Origin: Hyaloraphidium curvatum
Taxonomy: Eukaryota > Monoblepharomycota > Hyaloraphidiomycetes > Hyaloraphidiales > Hyaloraphidiaceae
NCBI GenBank assembly: GCA_025558095.1
Contig: JAIVFI010000002.1
Coordinates: 992,001 to 1,056,000 of the forward strand
Direction of reading: 5' to 3'
DNA length: 64,000 nucleotides
Shown: piece by piece, positions 9,822 to 20,932 of the stretch
How positions within the stretch are numbered: position 1 is the first letter of the stretch
Layout: every line of letters begins with the position of its first letter
Position numbers and translations under genes: made by a program
Notes under the pieces: generated by a model
What the model was told of the DNA's origin: nothing
Seen by the model: the letters and a program-made list of their open reading frames with translations, nothing else
Databases searched by the model: none

Positions 9822-12754
9822 CTAGTTGTTTTTCAGCGCCTCGAAGTCCGCCAGAAGCTCTTCCATAATCTGCCTTCGCGGGCGCAAGACATACGTCACC
9901 AGCTCAGCAGCCGTGAACGATGTCTGGGCCCCCCTCGCGCTCCTCTGCCGCTCCACCTCAACGCCCAATGGCTTGCTTCGCACCAAGTGAAGCATCTGCT
10001 GAAGCACCGCACCGAGTCCTTCCTCATTCAGTCCGCGATCGCGGATGAACTTCTCGACGTCGCCCAGAATGAGATTGGTGATCCGCTCCAAGAAGCCCCT
10101 CAGAGCAAGACCGGCTGAAATGTTCAGCGTCATTGACACTGCCGATAAAGGTCGAATGTTCCGTCCAACTTACATGCCTGGCTGTGGTCGTGATCGAGGT
10201 GGTCACCGGGGCGTCCAGTGAATGGATCCAACAGGTGTCCCGCGTGATCCCGCACGATCCTTGCGCGTAGATCGCGCCACTCCTGGCTTGCGTAGAGCGG
10301 CGTAGGATCCGATCGGTCTCCGTCGCCATACACCGTGCTCAGAACGCGCTCGTACTGAGTGCTGTAGTCCCGAAAGATGCTACGCCCGGTCCATGATTTT
10401 GACAGGTACCGGAAAATCAGCATTGCCAGCCTTGAAAACGGCTTAGCTGTTGATATTCAATTCGTGCGTCGCCCATACCTTCTGCCCGCATCGTTTGCAA
10501 GCGGGTCCAAAGTACCCGCTGCGATGAGCCAGTCGATGAACCCTAACACCTTGTTGCACGGCCCACACAAGAACGCTCGCAGGTTGAGGCAGTCTGCGCC
10601 AACGAAGTCTTCTGCAGTGTGAGCATGGTCCGTGTCGGCTCTGACCGACATGGCATCTCGCGTGTCTTTGAGGCCAGGTATGATGTCATTCTGAGCAGAG
10701 GGTGAGTACGCTTTCCCAGGCAGAGACTCCTGGACTGACTGCGTTGTGCTCTGCTACGGCCGACTTCCGTTTCCACTGGCCGACTTCCTCGAGGCACGCC
10801 TCACATCGCATTTTGTGGAACTCCAATTCCCACAGACCACTGTCCCGAAGTCGCTTGGTGTAGATCTGAACGAACAAACGTTTACTGCAAGTGCAGTGAT
10901 GCCTGAACCTCGGTCACTCACAGCGCAAAGGTCCGCGACAAATGGCAGGAAGGCGACGATGTCGTCCGTGATCCCGTCACCGCGGGCCGCCCGCAGGAGC
11001 TCACAGTGGTACGATGATGCCCAGTCCAGGAGCCGACCGTTGGTGGATACCAGTTTCCTAGCAAGATTGACCTTGCTGTGCCTTTCCCTGTTTGTCGGGT
11101 ATAGTCCTGTGTTGGGGCCGACCTTCTTCTTGGGCTTGCATGCCGAACAGAACCAGAACCCTTCGTCTCCTTGGCGTCGCGGCACGGCGTACTCCGCAAG
11201 CTGTGTCCCCGGAGGAAGAGGGCACGTCCCTGACTGGCACTCAATCTTCTTTGTGCTCAAGCACGTGGCCACGAAGTGAGCGCAGTCTCCGGAGTCATTA
11301 TCCCACTCTTTGACGAGATCCTTGGTCCCGAGTGAGCAAACGCAATCGGATTAGCGTCGCAAAGAGCATTTCACCTTGAAGTCATCGTCATTGGCTCGCT
11401 CGATGATGTCGGAGACCATGAAGAGGGGCGGATTGGCGATGCTGAGGATGTCGACGAAGGTCCCGGTGACTTTCTTCCTCAGCTTCTTTGCTAGCCGGAT
11501 CGTCGCCCGTTCGGTGTCGTAAGTTACTAGACGAGCGTTAGCCAGACAGTTACCGAGCTTATACCGTTGCTCACAGATCCACGACACGTTATCCCCGTAA
11601 TCGTTCTGGACCGATGGTGCGTTGGGATCAGGATCGACGACGGCTTGCTCTTGTGCGTCGGGGGCTCGTCCAGGTGCCAGGCGAATGAGGTTGCTGCAGT
11701 GACAAACCATGAGCATCCCGCAGAAAGAACTGCCCAACGGATCCGCACCGCAGTTCCCGGGAGTTCATGAAAAGATCGAAGACTCGCGCCACTTTCGTTG
11801 TTGAAGGTTTCCATGTCAGCTGACTGCCGTGCGCGGTCAGTCGCTGGGGGCCGATCGCCGTGTCCCTCGCAACAAAGGCCATCCCCAATACATTCTGCAA
11901 TACGGCGATCACGGTGGGCTGAAGGCCATCGAGGCGAATGGTGCCATTCAAGGGGCGCCCCTGGATCCGTTGGCGGAACCCGTCCAACCGATAGTATTGC
12001 TTCCCGCCATTCGAAGTAGGGAAGATTATGCCGAAATGGACACTCGCCGAGTCCGCCTTGAAGCTAAGGGCATGCATCCGCGCCGCGTCATTGCCGATCA
12101 TCTCCGTCGTGACGGAGACATCGCGTCCGAAAGCGCCAACGAAGGCTTTACCGGCGGCGACCCAAGCATCAGCCGCTCCGCGGGCGTATCCCGTCGACAA
12201 TTGCTGCCCCTCCTTCTTGTATCGATCCCACGGAATTACGACCCGCATGCTGTCTTTCTTGCAGTTTTGGCGTGCAAACCGGACGATCGCCTCGTCGTCC
12301 GCGAAGTACGGCTTGTCTACAGGTTTGAAAATGTAAGAACGTGCCGGGGGAGATGGCACCGAGAAGTCGTCGTACCGGTTCTGGCGGTGCGATCGACGTC
12401 GTTGACGGTACCTGCTCTGTGCTTCTCCTGGATGCCGCCCTGCGATTCGACGGCGCCACGTGAACTCCGGCTGGATCGACTTGCTGATGGACCAACCCCG
12501 AGTTCAGAACCCTGATCCTTGCCCGTGGTCCCATTGTCGACCGTCTCGTGGTCCTTGGTCTTGGCGTCGGGCTCCACATTGCTGCGGGTTCGTCGCCGGA
12601 TCAGAGAACTGAAATGGTGAGGTGAACTGTCCAACCCTTTCGGTCCGAATAGGAACCCATCAATCTGTGGCGGCACATCGATCAGTTTCGATCGATCGCG
12701 AATGCGAGCATGCGGCGCACCGTTGTCGTAGGCGTCGGCCTTTGGGTATGCCAC
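9822..12754 (-). CDS. Multi-exon protein with two endonuclease VII-like (DHxH, zinc) domains; 5' end unresolved
   Basis: Leftward exons 11320-10922, 10865-10740, 10690-10479, 10379-10174 and 10114-9822 join in phase; a 54-nt intron (11374-11321) with ctaat links them to coding sequence up to about 12.37 kb and, through another intron, to 12.75 kb. Domain 1: RCEACLEE, then DHAH, then LRAFLCGPCNKVLG, all elements of a T4 endonuclease VII-type site (CxxC...DHDH...RG.LC..CN..LG). Domain 2: GDHLDHDHSQASGLALRGFL then ERITNLILG has the same layout with the zinc cysteines replaced. The N-terminal part contains WFCSACKPKKK and DCAHFVATCL and matches no family I know. No ATG starts the first exon, and the junction near 11.7 kb is not fixed. 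Such nucleases cut branched or nicked DNA; the role here is inferred. Confidence 0.58.
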
Positions 12755-12854
12755 TCCATCGTGAAACTTCCCTCAACGCTCTCGCCTTGAGTCAACTTGC
12801 GGCTGGGATGCTCGTTGTCAGCCGAAACGGGTGCCGTTCAAGCGCTCATGCTCA

Positions 12855-14743
12855 CTAGATGGCGAACCGCGGAACGCACGTCGGCCCTTGGAACGCTCGT
12901 AGCCTCGGGTGTAGCTCGGCCAGCGTGAATGGGCCCAGGACCGTGTCATCCGACACGATCTCCCAGCGGTTCGCCCCGGCACGCGTTATGTACCCATAGT
13001 GTCCATGCTCCGAGACCCCGGTCTGGATGTGGCCGGAGTGCCAGAGCACCTTGTCCAGCACAAAGATCGATATGTCAATGGTCAGGTATTCCGTGAAGAT
13101 GATGCTGGGGTAGGTCTTTGTAATCGCGCCGTCAAGCTGACGGTATGCCCTGATGTCAAAGGCAAGAATATCGCCGATGCGCTGGATGTTCTGCACGAAG
13201 ACGTCAGAATCGCAACGCTTCGGCCTTCTTCTCCGGCGATGAGCACCTTCATGTTTGTAACTTCGGCACTGCATTGGACGCAATTGAATGAATGTGATAG
13301 GTTCCGCTCCAGGCAAGCGTTGAACGTTTCGGGAACGCCCTCCATAACGTCCAGCTCCAGATACGGTACCAGCTCGGAGGTGGCCCGCTCTTCATCCTGG
13401 GAGCGACAACCATCTGCGTGGCCGTGGGGCTCTGGAAGAAGTTCTACGGTGCAAAGGCCTTCGTAGAGGCCGGAAAGGTCGCCAAGGAGCGGCCGTACGA
13501 GCCGTTCCATCGCGTCGTCCTGCTCCAGCGTGCCGCTACCGATCATTGCCTGCGGAATGTTTAGCTGACTCCGCCTTTAGGCGGAGGAACTCACCCCGAG
13601 GGGTACGCCCTCTCGCTGGCACAAGTAACGGATGTCGTACGCCAAATCCCCGCCGGGTAGTTCCATCACCCGCCTGAGTAGTCGAACGTATCGCATTTCC
13701 TCTGACAATGCGTCCCAGTCCGTGGCGGAAAGGCGAACGTATATTGGCCCAACACCTGCGAGCAAGCCGAAGGACGAATTCCAAAAGCACGTGTTCGTGC
13801 CGTAGTTTTGGAACCTTGGGAATCGGAATCATGTGAGCCGAGCACATCGCAATGGCGAAGTGGAGCTGACCTGACGATCCCGGGCGCCTGTGGTTCTGGT
13901 AAGGCGAAGTCCAGAACTCTTGCAGTCCTCGGTCTCGTGTCGCGATCGTCGCCGTCTCTGTTCGACCAGGTGTCTCTGCTGACGACGAACCTGGCTTCAG
14001 CTGTGTTCGATCAAATGACAGGTGACCAACCTCGCGGTGCCTTCGGCAATGCGGGTGGATGAAGCCGGAGCCGGTGCTGCGGGACTGAAGCCCACGATTT
14101 CGGCGGCGCCTCTAGAGGTTGGCGTTCCAGGCGGGGGAACTTGCGGCGTTGTCGCCGCCAGAACTGGGAGCGACGGGGAGGGGAAGACCGCTGCATTGCC
14201 CGCGCGTATCCTGCCAGGCGGCGTCGCCTCTACGAAGATCGGTCGATGTTGCAGGACTGGAGCACGATCGCGCCCTGGTCAGCACGCCCGGATCGGAGAT
14301 CCGAACAGCAAACCAGCTCTCACGGTCGAATCTCCCAGAAGCCGAAAGCGCAGGGTCATGGGCGTGGGCACCATGTTGCATGCCTGCCTGCCGTCCGGGG
14401 TGTAGAGGTTGTGTGGTCGAAGAGCTTGTGGAGTCAGTATCATACCCGACGTCGACGTCCATTCGGGCGGGCCGGGGGGGTCGGGGGAGGACGAGATTAC
14501 AATTTGGGACCCGGCAGGCTTCCTTTTCGGACTTGTTTTGTCCTCTGCAGATTGACCGCACATGGTCAGCGGTTGTATCGAAGTTGGGCCGGGATGTGAC
14601 TGACCGGGATTGCTCTGCGGGACCTTGACGTACTCGCGGAGGGACACCTGTCCTCTCTTTGCCGGGGGCTCTGTAACCGAAGGCGTGAGAACGGCGCTGT
14701 AAGCATCAACGGCACTGCTTACCGATCTCCTCGTGCTCGTCAT
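12855..14743 (-). CDS. Ubiquitin-specific protease (C19)-like cysteine protease
   Basis: Leftward exons ...-13876, 13814-13595, 13549-13247 and 13190-12855 join in phase. The junction 13876/13814 restores a USP Cys box, PGSFQNYGTNTCFWNSSFG (catalytic Cys codon near 13788). After an insert with a zinc-like FNCVQC pair, the last exon gives a His box, SEHGHYGYITRAGANRWEIV, followed by SDDTV, which would supply the third catalytic residue. All three elements of a peptidase C19 site are therefore present. Overall the domain is short and divergent. The N-terminal ~150 residues (ATG at 14743) are low-complexity and the intron(s) at 14.0-14.6 kb are not settled. It may continue into the endonuclease VII-like gene; substrate unknown. 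Confidence 0.68.
13569..13586. repeat. Perfect 7-bp inverted repeat in a USP intron
   Basis: Within the 45-nt intron 13594-13550, ctccgcc and ggcggag are separated by ttta, which would form a hairpin covering much of the intron. It may bring the splice sites together or be chance in GC-rich DNA. Confidence 0.5.
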
Positions 14744-14789
14744 CCGATCCCAAGGTCAGATCGACGCATGGGAAGCCTGCGAAACGGAA

Positions 14790-14833
14790 GGTTAGTTCAC
14801 GTTGATCGCAAGGTTAGTTCACGTTGATCGCAA
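14790..14833. repeat. Tandem duplication of a 22-bp unit at a stop codon
   Basis: Two identical copies of ggttagttcacgttgatcg plus caa lie head to tail. The inner copy contains the C-terminal codons and the TAA of the minus-strand gene ending at 14814; the outer copy lies just beyond its stop. This is a recent slippage or microhomology duplication by appearance. Confidence 0.8.
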
Positions 14834-16493
14834 ATGGGACGCGACTGATCTGACCCTGCTGGCTCATGTAGTTCTGCTCGGGGTTGACGTCAACTGGCAC
14901 TGGATCGGGGTTCTTGGCCGGGGACCGGTGAGCGCCCCGTCGGAACTTCCTGGGAAATTGGCCCACCCGGTTATGTTCCAGATCCGGTCCCGGCCTCCTC
15001 AAGAGTCGGCGCCTTTGTTGCTCGTCGCGGTGATCGTCTGCATGTTGGACGCATATGTGCGAACTGGCTCGGCTGTCGACGATCTCGTGACCTACCACCC
15101 GAATCGACATCCGCGAACTTCCCGCTTTCTGAGCTTCCCTTGAGCTTCCGAAGCCTCTTCTCTTTCAGAGCCCGCAGGCTCTTGCGCCGCTCCTCCTTGT
15201 CCTTGCGCTGCGCTCTCGTCCTCGTATTGTACCCATCTGGGTCGTCGGTCTCGGGTTCAGAGTCCGATTCCACCGTGACTACCAAACACAAAGCCGGTTA
15301 GCAGGAATTGTGAACGGATCGGACATGGAGCTGACCTTGGTTGCTCCCCCCGCCGCGGAGACGGAGCACACTCCGGCACGTCGAGGCGGCAGCAGCCACC
15401 GGATCCTCCTGTGATTCATCTGCAGATTGCATCGGCTGAATGGCTGTCGATGCACGGCGCCTCCGGCATTTGGCTTACCGCGGAAAACGTCGGCCTTCTC
15501 GGCCCCGAACTTCTCCCAAAGCTCCCGCCGGATCTGCCGGAGGGCCTTGTTGTGCTCCTTCCGTGCCTTGTTCTCGGCCGGCGTCTTGGCGGCGGCGGCG
15601 GCTGGCTCGTCTTGATCCGCGTTTCGAAACTGTCGAACCTGTTCGTCCCGGATTGTTGACGGCTGCCGCTTTTTGAGTTCCTGCTCCTTGAAGGTCTAGC
15701 GCACCTTGTCAGGCCGGCAACTGGGCAAAGGTCTGCATGCTTACCTGGAACGAGGCAATGACGTCTTGCGCACGCGGGATCTTGTGAAGATCCAGCAGTA
15801 TTCTCATGTCCTTCGGGTCCGTGATGCCGTGGATGTCGAGTCCGGGGTAGCAACGCCCGATGTAACGAACTGCGGCGTCGTAGGCGTATTGATCATCCGC
15901 GGCGAACGTGTTCTCGGTGAACACGGGTTTGAACGTCTTGCTGGCCCAGAAGGCGTAGCCGGCAGGCCGCCGGGCCCCCGTGTCGCGCACAGGCGGCGGA
16001 CGTTCTTGCACTCGAGCCCACGCATCTGCGAGGGGGCTGTGCTGGAAGGGGCGCGGCTTGCTGCTGCTCGACTTGTGCTTCCCATCCGCCATGATCCGCT
16101 CGTAGGACGCTGTGATGCGGGAGCCATTAAGTCCTGGGTATGGGTGCTCTGATGTATACGTACCAAGTCGAGCCATCAGATCCTTCGATCTTTCAAACGA
16201 CCTTCCGAGTTTGGCGAGATGCGACGGGTCGTCGTCGTCGTCGTCGTCGTCGTCGTTGCATCGATTCTGATGAAAGGGTGAGATCGACCCGATGCTCGCG
16301 GCTGCATACTCACGGCGGTGGGGATGCGCGCGGATGCGTGATTCGAGAGGCGCTGCCGGTCCTGGACATCGTACCGCTCGGCGAGCTCGCTGAAGTACTC
16401 CGAGATCGATGTGGGGCGAGAGGCCGACGCGTTGTCGACGCGGGGACTGCTGCTTTCGGCCCTCGACCACTCGTGGGGGTAGATTGACGCCAT
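14814..16493 (-). CDS. Unrecognised lysine/arginine-rich protein with poly-Asp tract
   Basis: Leftward exons 16493-16314, 16266-15745 and 15686-15336 join in phase 0; further coding pieces run to the stop at 14814, but the junction near 15.3 kb is not fixed. The start is MASIYPHEWS. A (GAC)9 tract encodes nine Asp residues. The middle contains YAFWASKTFKPVFTENTF and IGRCYPGLDIHGITDP, which look structured. The rest is a charged coiled-coil-like region (ENKARKEHNKALRQIRRELW) and a Lys/Arg-rich stretch. A 30-nt GT...AG segment at 16163-16134 is in frame and too short to be an intron, so it is left as coding. No family is recognised. It is the most upstream of three same-strand genes in the accessory block. 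Confidence 0.55.
16228..16254. repeat. (GTC)9 microsatellite, coding for poly-Asp on the minus strand
   Basis: Nine perfect GTC units on the plus strand read as GAC x9 (Asp) in the unknown gene 14814-16493. It is a likely site of length polymorphism; the run sits just after an exon start. Confidence 0.9.
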
Positions 16494-18318
16494 CTAGCGG
16501 CGATCGAGAATGTTGGAGGTCAGATCTGCTGCTTGCGAGCGAGCTCGCTGGCCTACCGTGCCGGGCGCAGCGCGGTGTGACGCGAACCCGTGGGGGCGGT
16601 CCGGGAGCTCCTGCGCGCCCTGTGGCGCACCCGCGCGGCCTCGAATTCAACTCGCGCGCGCTGGGAAGCCCACTGCGAGGGGCTACGCGGTCTGGTGCTG
16701 CTCCAGTCCCCCGCAGGAATTGCGGGCCGGTGGCCGTCCGTTACGTCGCCGTGGCCGGCACCGAAGGCGAAAAAACGCCTGCGAGCCGCGCCACGCGTTC
16801 GCAAGCCTTTTTGAGCGGGCAAGGAGCACGCGTTCGGGCGCTCGCCTGCCGGTTTTGCAGGGCAGGGTGGATCGCACCCGATCGCCCATCACTGCTCCAT
16901 CACTGCGTCCTCTCGCCCCTGCATACCCGTGCGCGAGGCACCTCAACCCCTTTAGAAGGGCCGGTCTCCCTTTGCTGCCGGCCAGAGGCCTATCTCGGCT
17001 CCGGGTGACCTGCGCTGGTGACGTTGGTGCGACGCGGTGCTGGCCGCGTCGCACGACGCTCGCCCGTCGGAAACGCCCGGCAGGATCGGCGACCGATCGG
17101 CTGCGTCACATGCACGCGGAGTGCTACCGCTGCCGCTGCTTCTGGGCGGGCGCGAGATGTCCGTCCCGTGCACAGTCATCCCTGGCTGATTGCGCGGGGG
17201 CGGGCACTCGCGGCAGTCTGTGGAACGCATCCCGCTCGAGTGCCGGGATTCAGAGCGGGCGGCATATGGCAGTACCTTCGCGGCTCCTGCTTGGCCGGTG
17301 CCGGCGTTTTTCGTTCGACTGGAGTCGAACTAATGGACCGGTCGTTATCGCGCTTGGACGGTTCGCCATCCCGGCCGCTCGGGGGCGCGCGGCTCTCGGC
17401 CGGGGCTCGTGTGCATTGGAACGAGGTCTCTGTGTGTCGATTCTGACGCTCCAATGAGCGGTTTCCCCGCGGAATGTTAGCCCTCTCGCTCGTTGTTTGT
17501 TGCGGGATGTTTCACCTTCTTTCTCGACCGCGTTGAACCTTGTTCCCAAATCTGCGAGCTTCACGGGAGCTATCACCCTCGGGCTCTGCAATATCAAACG
17601 CGGAGGGATTTGGCTTAGGACGGCAGCAACGATGCCGAGGAAGGCTCTGCAGTGGACCGGGGCAAGTCCGTCGGGGTCGTCTGGCTCTGAAGGATAGATT
17701 GGACGGTACAATACCTTGGGCACCTCTTTGCAAAGCAGAGAATGTTACGGACGTCGTTGAGTTCTGCCGCGTGCTTTCAAAGTGGCGGTGTGCGAGCTTG
17801 ATCCTCGCGAGAACCGGAACCTCCGCGAGGGCATCGAGAGCAGACAAGGAGGGCCTTCGGCTATCAGATCGCACTGGAGTGCCTGGGCTTTTATCTGTCG
17901 ACGTTCTGAATCGGATGGTGCCTGTCGTTGGATGCCAGCTCCACTCGTCCGCGAATGCGCTTCCATGTTTTCTTTTCCCCCGTCATTTCCTGCGCAATCG
18001 ACATACAGCAGGACGCACTCCATCGGCGGCGCCACGTAGTCCGTGTGGGGACGTGCTTCATTACTCGCGATGGATGTGCAGCGAGACAGGGGATCGCGGG
18101 AGGCGATTAGGTCGCAATGGGCACGCGCGTGGGTGCAATCCCGCAAAATAAATAGAGGTACAGGTATTCAAGTGTTGCGGTGGGCTGCGAGAGAGCCGTG
18201 TCGCTCGTTGGTTGTCAAACGTCGGCGGAGATTTGGGAAACAACCTGGCGCTCGGCGGTGCAGAAATCGAGATCGAGATCGAGAGGCTGCCTCCAAACAA
18301 CTCGCCCCGTCCTTCGCA
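16494..18318. other. Gene-free stretch
   Basis: About 1.8 kb without a reading frame that looks like protein: the open frames on both strands are Arg/Pro/Ala-rich GC artefacts with no motif or plausible splice partner. A short perfect inverted repeat (gttcgact / agtcgaac, 17313-17330) was seen. No tRNA-like cloverleaf was recognised. It probably holds the promoters of the flanking divergent genes, and possibly decayed sequence. Confidence 0.5.
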
Positions 18319-19943
18319 ATGGCACCGCCTTCTCGTGCGCCGTGCAAGTTCTATGCCCGAGGCACCTGCCGGGATGGCAACGCGTGCCGTTTCCCGCACG
18401 TCGCCGCGCCAGCCCCCGCCCCCGCGTTTCCGCTGGTGTCGAAGGATCCGCGGCGGGCTGCTCAGCAGGCCTGCGCTTTCTTTGCTCGCGGACGATGCAA
18501 GTACGGCACCCAGTGCCGTTTCCGGCACGTCCCGACGGGCCTCTTTGCCCGGGAGACAGAATCCGGACCCGTTGGCGGAGTGGCGGCCGGGGGCGCGTCG
18601 TCGTCAAAAGTTGCCCGGGGATCTACGCGTGACGAACAGCGGTGGGTATGTCTAGTTGCGCTCTGGTTGCTGCGGACGTCTCACGCGTCTGTCTGATCAG
18701 CGCGTCCGAGGAACTGGACCGCCTCCGCCGCCAGGTCGAGAGCCTCGAGATCGAGAACGCGGAGCTCCGCACGCGGCAATCACTGGAAACTCCTGTGATG
18801 CCTTTGAATGCGGCCTCCAGGATCGGGTGGACCTGCGTGCTTCCTATCGAGCTCGTGCTCAAGATCGGGGAGTGGCTCCCCGCCGGCTCCAAAACCTTGG
18901 CGACCTTCATGCTGTCGTGCAGGGCGATGTACGGACTTCTGCTGCGGCACCATCGTAATGTCGTGTGCACGGAATCTCTCGCTACGCGCGCCCGCTTGGA
19001 TCAGCGTATCCACCAGCTAGCGTCAGCCGGAACTCTGGAGAAGGTCAAGGAGCTCCGCATGAGCCGGAAGGGGACCGAGGATTCGGTCCCGGAGGAGTTC
19101 GATCCCGAGCAATGGCCGGATGCCGATGTGGCTTTCCGCCTGATGGCCGAAAGCTGCCCGAACCTCGAGCGCCTGCAGTGCTCGCTGCAGTTGGGCTACA
19201 TGCCCGCGTTATTTGCCACGCTCCAGCTTGGAAAGCTCGCGCTGCTGGACCTGGCCTTCACAGACTCGCGCTTTTCGGGAGGCACTGAGCCGGCACCCTT
19301 GCCACTGACGTCGTTGCGGACGCTGATACTCCGCTCGCCGTCTCCTAGGATCGAAGCGGCGCTGTTTTTCCAGCGCTCATGCCCTTCGCTTGAGCGCGTT
19401 GAGTATTACTTGTTGAGCAGGTCCGACGGCGAGCACTTCGATGCACTCAGCTTCCGCCGGGGGCTGTCCTACGACTTCAAGGAAAAGATCAAGGTCTGGG
19501 AGTCACGGACGTCCGCTGACCTCGCTATCATGCTCCGCAGCATCGCCTTCGCCCCCGAGGTGATCAAGCTGTTGGATCACCGTGCGCTTCCTCTGTCCGT
19601 GTGGCGGTCCCTATGTCAGCGGCAGACCCTGCGGGAGTTCTACCTGAAGGACTTCCTTTCCGATCTGCTGAAATGCCGGCCTCCGAATCTGCGGGTCTTC
19701 GAGGTCGAAACCGTGGGCGTTTCCGGCGGCCTGGAGGCCGAAAGTCTCCGCGACATCGGGACCTGGTTGGAGGGGTTGGAACGCTTTTGCGTTCGGGGGC
19801 TACCCGAACTACTGTCTGATAAGCTCACGTTTTGGTACTTGGAAGGCGGGGACTTTGGCGTCAAAGTGAATCCCGAGGCCCGCGGTTACTCACGGCGGGT
19901 GAAAAACGAGCTTCAGTTCTGGAGAGCCCGACTCTCGCTTTGA
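18319..19943 (+). CDS. Double CCCH zinc finger + coiled coil + F-box-like/LRR protein
   Basis: Two exons (18319-18641, 18701-19943; the 59-nt intron restores DEQRASEELDRLRRQ), 521 aa. Two CCCH fingers with spacing C-x7-C-x5-C-x3-H lie at residues ~9-28 (CKFYARGTCRDGNACRFPH) and ~53-71 (CAFFARGRCKYGTQCRFRH); such fingers bind RNA. A short coiled coil follows (~110-135). Residues ~150-195 (CVLPIELVLKIGEWLPAGS) read as an F-box-like helix bundle, and the rest has leucine-rich, LRR-like spacing (LRTLILR, LRVFEVE). The combination suggests an SCF adaptor with RNA-binding capacity; that role is inference. The fingers are unambiguous; the F-box call is moderate. Confidence 0.85.
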
Positions 19944-20457
19944 TGAGTGCGCCGAACGTCATGTGGAGGGGACAGGCGCTGGAACCGGATGCCGGTAACC
20001 TGCAGCTCTTCCGACTGTTGTTTCGATAGAGTGCGTGGCGAGGGCTTGAACGCTCCGTACTGCAAAACCTGCTGCCGCAGTGCCTTCGTGTCCTCGGCAT
20101 AAAGAAGCAACGTTGAGTATTGTCATTCGCGCCTGGCTGGGATTAGCAAGACGCCTCAAGCGAGGCTGATCGATACGAGGAAACACTGGCCATGGTTCCA
20201 TCTCATCGTTTCCACCAAGCAAGCAATAGAGTAGTACATTCCAACTTCCAGCTTTGGAAAGACAAGACTCGGACAAAGCTTTTGGTTTCCGAAAGGGTGT
20301 AGGAGAACGAAGTTCGAGGCTCTGGTGATAAACAAGCCGGCCTGCGCCCCAGCAACAGCACCCGCGCAAACCTGCGCGCAAACCAGCCTCGCGCGGCGCT
20401 CGATCCACCCCAGACTGCGGAGCCGAGGCTACCTTCTGCCTCTGTCGCCCCTCGGCG
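19944..20457. other. Intergenic, nothing recognised
   Basis: A 514-bp spacer between two plus-strand genes. A minus-strand open frame (20110-19913) has no support from motifs or splice context, so no gene is called. Confidence 0.4.
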
Positions 20458-20850
20458 ATGTCCGCCGCCTCTCCCACCCCAATACAGTTGCCGGAGGAGC
20501 GGATAGGAGACCTGGAGGCAGAGGTCGCCCGTCTCAAAAAGCAACTCGCTCGGACACTTGTGATGCTGGAGGAAGCCCGTGCCGCGATGAAGGCAAACAA
20601 CGACCGCGCGGCAGAGCTAGTGGAAAAGGCAAAGCGGTGGGAGGACCTGGCGAAGGAAGCATCCCGCGGCCCGCGTGCAAGCAAGTCCCGTACCGTGAAA
20701 AGGCTGGACACGGAGATCGCCCGCCTTCAGGGCCGATTGCGGGTCTACGGGGTTCTGGAGAAGGACACCGGCCGTCTTGTCCAACAGCTGAATTCGGAGA
20801 ACAGACAGTATCGGCAGATGCTCGGGCTGCCGCAGATCGACGAGCCGTAA
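20458..20850 (+). CDS. Small coiled-coil protein, unknown
   Basis: Intronless, 130 aa. After a short Pro-rich start the chain is almost continuous heptad repeat (LEAEVARLKKQLARTLVMLE; RLDTEIARLQGRLRVYGVLE) ending in LGLPQIDEP. Codon usage is strongly coding-like and there is a clear ATG and TAA. It lies between the CCCH/F-box gene and the dioxygenase-like gene, all on the plus strand. No family is recognised; a dimeric scaffold or regulatory partner is possible. Confidence 0.6.
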   Translation: MSAASPTPIQLPEERIGDLEAEVARLKKQLARTLVMLEEARAAMKANNDRAAELVEKAKRWEDLAKEASRGPRASKSRTVKRLDTEIARLQGRLRVYGVLEKDTGRLVQQLNSENRQYRQMLGLPQIDEP

Positions 20851-20932
20851 AGCAAAGCGAACCACCTGACTTCTATAGTACATTCGGACGTACAGTATTC
20901 GCCAGTTTCCACCCGAGCCCGGCTGCCTCATC

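Noticed and set aside
10139-10173. A 35-nt intron between DHDHSQA and the last exon of the nuclease-like gene
   Set aside because: A 59-nt alternative with a downstream acceptor gives a normal size and a near-perfect endonuclease VII alignment, so it was preferred.
16134-16163. A possible 30-nt GT...AG intron in the poly-Asp gene
   Set aside because: Shorter than any other intron here and in frame; treated as coding.
17313-17330. A perfect 8-bp inverted repeat, considered as a terminator or tRNA arm
   Set aside because: No cloverleaf, no T-tract and no adjacent gene end.
16510-17457. A 315-codon plus-strand open frame in the gene-free stretch
   Set aside because: Arg/Ala/Ser-rich composition with no motif; two other frames are open over the same DNA, as expected by chance at this GC content.
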